Shown here piece after piece: positions 54,394 through 58,233 of a DNA stretch of 58,233 nt. Made by a program: the position numbers and the translations under genes. Source of the stretch: Salinicola lusitanus. Lineage in GTDB: Bacteria > Pseudomonadota > Gammaproteobacteria > Pseudomonadales > Halomonadaceae. The DNA lies in the NCBI RefSeq assembly GCF_003206045.1, contig NZ_PZJM01000006.1, positions 1 through 58,233 of the forward strand. Reading direction: 5' to 3'. Under the pieces are notes generated by a model, which saw nothing but the letters and a program-made list of their open reading frames with translations, was not told the DNA's origin and made no database searches. Every line of letters starts with the position of its first letter. Position 1 is the first letter of the stretch.

Positions 54394-55358
54394 TGTTTAA
54401 TAACCGCGCCCTGATTGGCGTCATCATCCTGGCCTTGCTGGCATGGTTCGCCAGCGCCAGTTTCTACGTCGTCAACGAGACCGAACGCGCCATCAAGCTG
54501 CGTTTTGGTGAAGTGATCGAAAACGATATCGGCCCCGGCCTGCATTTCAAGCTGCCGGTGTTCAACACGGTTCGTATCTTCGACGTCCGCGTGCAGACGG
54601 TGGACTCCAGTGCGACGCGCTATCTGACTGCCGACTCCAAGGCGGTGATCGTCGACTCCTTCGTGAAATGGAAGATCGCCGATCCGCAGCAGTTTTACGA
54701 AGCGACCCGGGGCAATATCCAGGTCGCCGAGAACCTGATCGCGCCGCGAACCGACGAGGCGCTGCGCAACAAGTTCGGTCAGACCGAGATGTCATCCATC
54801 ATCCAGGAGCGGATCGCGGCAGAGAGCGACAACCAGCAACTGGTGGGAGAGGACAAGGGGGCCGATACCGTCGAGGGTGCCCGGGAAGAGCTCATGGTCG
54901 AGCCGGTGCAACAGCTCGATCAGGCCATGCGCGACGAGCTTGGCGTCCATATCCTCGACATCCGCGTCAAGCGTATCGAGCTTCCGCCCGAAGTGACCCA
55001 GGCCGTCTACGAGCGGATGAACTCGGAGCGCGAGCGCGCTGCACGGACCTATCGTGCGGAGGGCTCTCAGCAGGCCGAGGCGATCCGTGCCGATGCCGAC
55101 CGTCAGCGCCAGGAAATTCTGGCGAATGGACGTCAGGAAGCGGAGACCACGCGAGGTGAGGGCGATGCCCAGGCGGCGAAGATCTACGCCAGTGCCTATC
55201 AGCAGGCACCGGATTTCTTCTCCTTCTACCGCTCGATGCAGGCCTACCGCGACAGCTTCAGTGGCGAAGGAAAGGATCTGCTGGTGTTGAGCCCCGACAA
55301 CAGCGACTTCTTCCGCTACCTGAAGAATCCGACCCCTGACGGGACCTCGGCGCCGTGA
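54393..55358 (+). CDS. hflC: Membrane protease modulator HflC
   Basis: 321-residue partner of HflK. N-terminal membrane helix at about 4-22, followed by YVVNETERAIKLRFGEV, an SPFH domain, and a coiled coil rich in arginine, glutamate and alanine at about 205-265. Overlaps hflK by one base, so the subunits are made together. Two terminators follow. Confidence 0.95.
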   Translation: MFNNRALIGVIILALLAWFASASFYVVNETERAIKLRFGEVIENDIGPGLHFKLPVFNTVRIFDVRVQTVDSSATRYLTADSKAVIVDSFVKWKIADPQQFYEATRGNIQVAENLIAPRTDEALRNKFGQTEMSSIIQERIAAESDNQQLVGEDKGADTVEGAREELMVEPVQQLDQAMRDELGVHILDIRVKRIELPPEVTQAVYERMNSERERAARTYRAEGSQQAEAIRADADRQRQEILANGRQEAETTRGEGDAQAAKIYASAYQQAPDFFSFYRSMQAYRDSFSGEGKDLLVLSPDNSDFFRYLKNPTPDGTSAP

Positions 55359-55390
55359 GTGGCATCAGCCGCGAATAGTGTGGAAAACGG

Positions 55391-55417
55391 ACGCCCGCGG
55401 GATTTTTCCGCGGGCGT
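55391..55417 (+). terminator. Terminator after hflC
   Basis: ACGCCCGCGG (55391-55400) and CCGCGGGCGT (55408-55417) pair perfectly over a 7-nt loop, but only two T follow. Confidence 0.65.
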
Positions 55418-55436
55418 TTCGTGGTAACATCGTCTA

Positions 55437-55459
55437 GCCGGGTTTCGCCCGGCTTTTTT
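55437..55459 (+). terminator. Second terminator before hisZ
   Basis: GCCGGG (55437-55442), loop TTTCG, CCCGGC (55448-55453), then six T. A strong rho-independent terminator that closes the mutL-to-hflC transcription unit. Confidence 0.88.
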
Positions 55460-55633
55460 GTGCGGCCTGTATCGGTGCCATCACTCTCGGCGACGCCGAG
55501 CCAGGCGCTGGCGCGAGTCCGGGATGCGCCGCGGGGCCACGCCCCATGGCGCCTCGGCCGCGACTATCACGGGGTGGGCAAGTTCGCCTTGGCACCCGAT
55601 CACTACCGAATCACCGCTTGGCAGGACAAGCTC

Positions 55634-56815
55634 ATGACGATCGCTGACCGCTGGTTGCTTCCCGACGGCATGGATGAAATATTGCCGCCGCAGGCGACCC
55701 GGATGGAGGAGTTGCGTCGGACGCTGCTCGACCTGTACGACCGCTGGGGCTACGACCTCGTCATGCCGCCGCCGGTCGAGTTTCTCGATTCGCTGCTGAC
55801 GGGCACCGGCACGGATCTGGATCTGCAGACGTTCAAGCTGACCGACCAGTTGACCGGTCGGATGATGGGGGCCAGTGCCGACGTCACGCCGCAGGTGGCG
55901 CGGATGGATGCCCATTCGCTGAAGCGCCAGGGTCCGGTTCGACTCTGTTACTGCACGACCGTGCTGCGTGCTCAGGCCGACAAGCACCAGGGCGGGCGGA
56001 GTCCGATGCAGGTCGGCGTCGAGCTCTTCGGTCATGCCGGTCTCGACGCCGATTTGGAGGTATTGAGGCTGGCGCTTTCCAGCCTGGAAGCGGCGGGCGC
56101 CAGCGAGATCCATCTGGCCCTGAGCCACATCGCGATCTATCGCGAACTGGTGCGCGGCATCGGCTGGAACGAAGAGGTCGAGCGGGCGTTTTTCGACGCC
56201 ATCGAGCGCAAGGCGTACGTCGTCATCGACGAGCTGGTCGCCGCGAACGTCGCGGACCCGGGCCTGGCGCGGATGCTCGGCGAGCTGCCCAGGCTACATG
56301 GCGGCGCGGAGATTCTCGAGCACGCCAGGCTGGCACTGGCCGATGCGCCGGACGCCGTGCGGGAAGCCCTCGACCAGTTGGTGCGGTTGCATCGTGGCGT
56401 GGTGGCGGAGCACCCCGAGGTCTCTTTCTACTTCGATCTGGCCGAGCTTCGTGGCTATCAGTACCACACCGGTATGGTGTTTGCCGCCTACGTGCCGGGT
56501 TACGGCCAGGCACTGAGCAAGGGCGGGCGCTACGACGATACCGGGAAGGCCTTCGGTCGAGCTCGCCCAGCTACCGGTTTTTCCATGGATCTCAAACAGT
56601 TGGCGACCCTGGCCGAGCGCGAGCCGCCAACCGATGGCATCTGGGCGCCGAACCGCGAGGATGCGGCGCTGAACGACGCCATCAATCGCCTGAGGGCACA
56701 GGGAGAGCGCGTGATCCAGGCACTGCCCGACCAGCGGACCGGTCCGGGTGCACACCGATGCAATCGCCATTTGGTGCTCCAGGAGGGAGAGTGGCGTACC
56801 GAGCCGCTGGATTGA
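55634..56815 (+). CDS. hisZ: ATP phosphoribosyltransferase regulatory subunit HisZ
   Basis: Histidyl-tRNA synthetase paralogue that binds and activates the short form of HisG in the first step of histidine synthesis. 393 residues: class II motif 1 and 2 remnants, MMGASADVTPQVARMDAH, FRGY-type LRGYQYHTGMVFAAYVPG and SKGGRYDDTGKAFGRARPATGFSMDL; the anticodon-binding domain is missing. The start at 55634 (MTIADRWLLPDG) fits the family; the frame extends upstream to 55421 only through the terminator region. Confidence 0.94.
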   Translation: MTIADRWLLPDGMDEILPPQATRMEELRRTLLDLYDRWGYDLVMPPPVEFLDSLLTGTGTDLDLQTFKLTDQLTGRMMGASADVTPQVARMDAHSLKRQGPVRLCYCTTVLRAQADKHQGGRSPMQVGVELFGHAGLDADLEVLRLALSSLEAAGASEIHLALSHIAIYRELVRGIGWNEEVERAFFDAIERKAYVVIDELVAANVADPGLARMLGELPRLHGGAEILEHARLALADAPDAVREALDQLVRLHRGVVAEHPEVSFYFDLAELRGYQYHTGMVFAAYVPGYGQALSKGGRYDDTGKAFGRARPATGFSMDLKQLATLAEREPPTDGIWAPNREDAALNDAINRLRAQGERVIQALPDQRTGPGAHRCNRHLVLQEGEWRTEPLD

Positions 56816-56822
56816 CCGATGA

Positions 56823-58196
<1,374 letters not shown>

Positions 58197-58233
58197 TGCC
58201 CCGCGCTGGACGATGACCCCAACGACGAGACCC

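Overview
The window is a high-GC, gene-dense bacterial chromosome segment without rRNA, tRNA, phage, insertion sequence or CRISPR. Protein similarity that I recognise by eye and the gene order point to a halophilic gammaproteobacterium of the Halomonadaceae (Halomonas/Salinicola/Chromohalobacter type). The stretch from 37.6 kb to the right end (psd, rhodanese, rsgA, orn, queG, nnr, tsaE, amiB, mutL, miaA, hfq, hflX, hflK, hflC, hisZ, purA) matches the order known in Pseudomonas. The genus is an inference.

Left third (0-24 kb): the tail of cysD and cysN (sulfate activation) and a serine acetyltransferase; the cmoA-cmoB tRNA wobble-uridine pair; pgi; the yqiA-parE-parC topoisomerase IV block; serB; a PilZ/HD-GYP-like c-di-GMP protein whose HD-GYP signature is degenerate; a protealysin-like M4 protease overlapping a gene for an emfourin-type inhibitor; a DUF3465 protein; a family 2 glycosyltransferase; a QseBC-like two-component system; and the EF-P module (epmB, efp, epmA) with a short-chain dehydrogenase lying between efp and epmA.

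Middle (24-35 kb): a LysR regulator diverges from a tightly packed peptide-uptake and peptide-cleavage operon: binding protein, two permeases, a fused double ATPase, an M81 (MlrC-like) metallopeptidase and two M20 metallopeptidases. This is the most accessory-looking part of the window. It looks like a dedicated import and degradation route for a particular class of modified or unusual small peptide. It is followed by arfB, a Nudix hydrolase and an FAD oxidoreductase diverging from a TetR regulator. Nested perfect palindromes lie in the shared promoter.

Right part (37.5-58 kb): psd and an RhdA-type rhodanese, an AzgA-like purine permease with two palindromic operator-like sites, then the conserved rsgA/orn/queG/nnr/tsaE/amiB/mutL/miaA/hfq/hflX/hflKC block, a pair of terminators, and hisZ-purA.

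The most unusual non-coding structure is a pair of similar elements, one between cysD and cysN and one between the rhodanese gene and psd. Each starts at the stop codon of the upstream gene with tandem 7-bp units of AGCTNNN type, continues through a 60-75 bp spacer and ends with the same heptads inverted. They look like two members of a repeat family that could fold into long slippable hairpins between co-directional genes.
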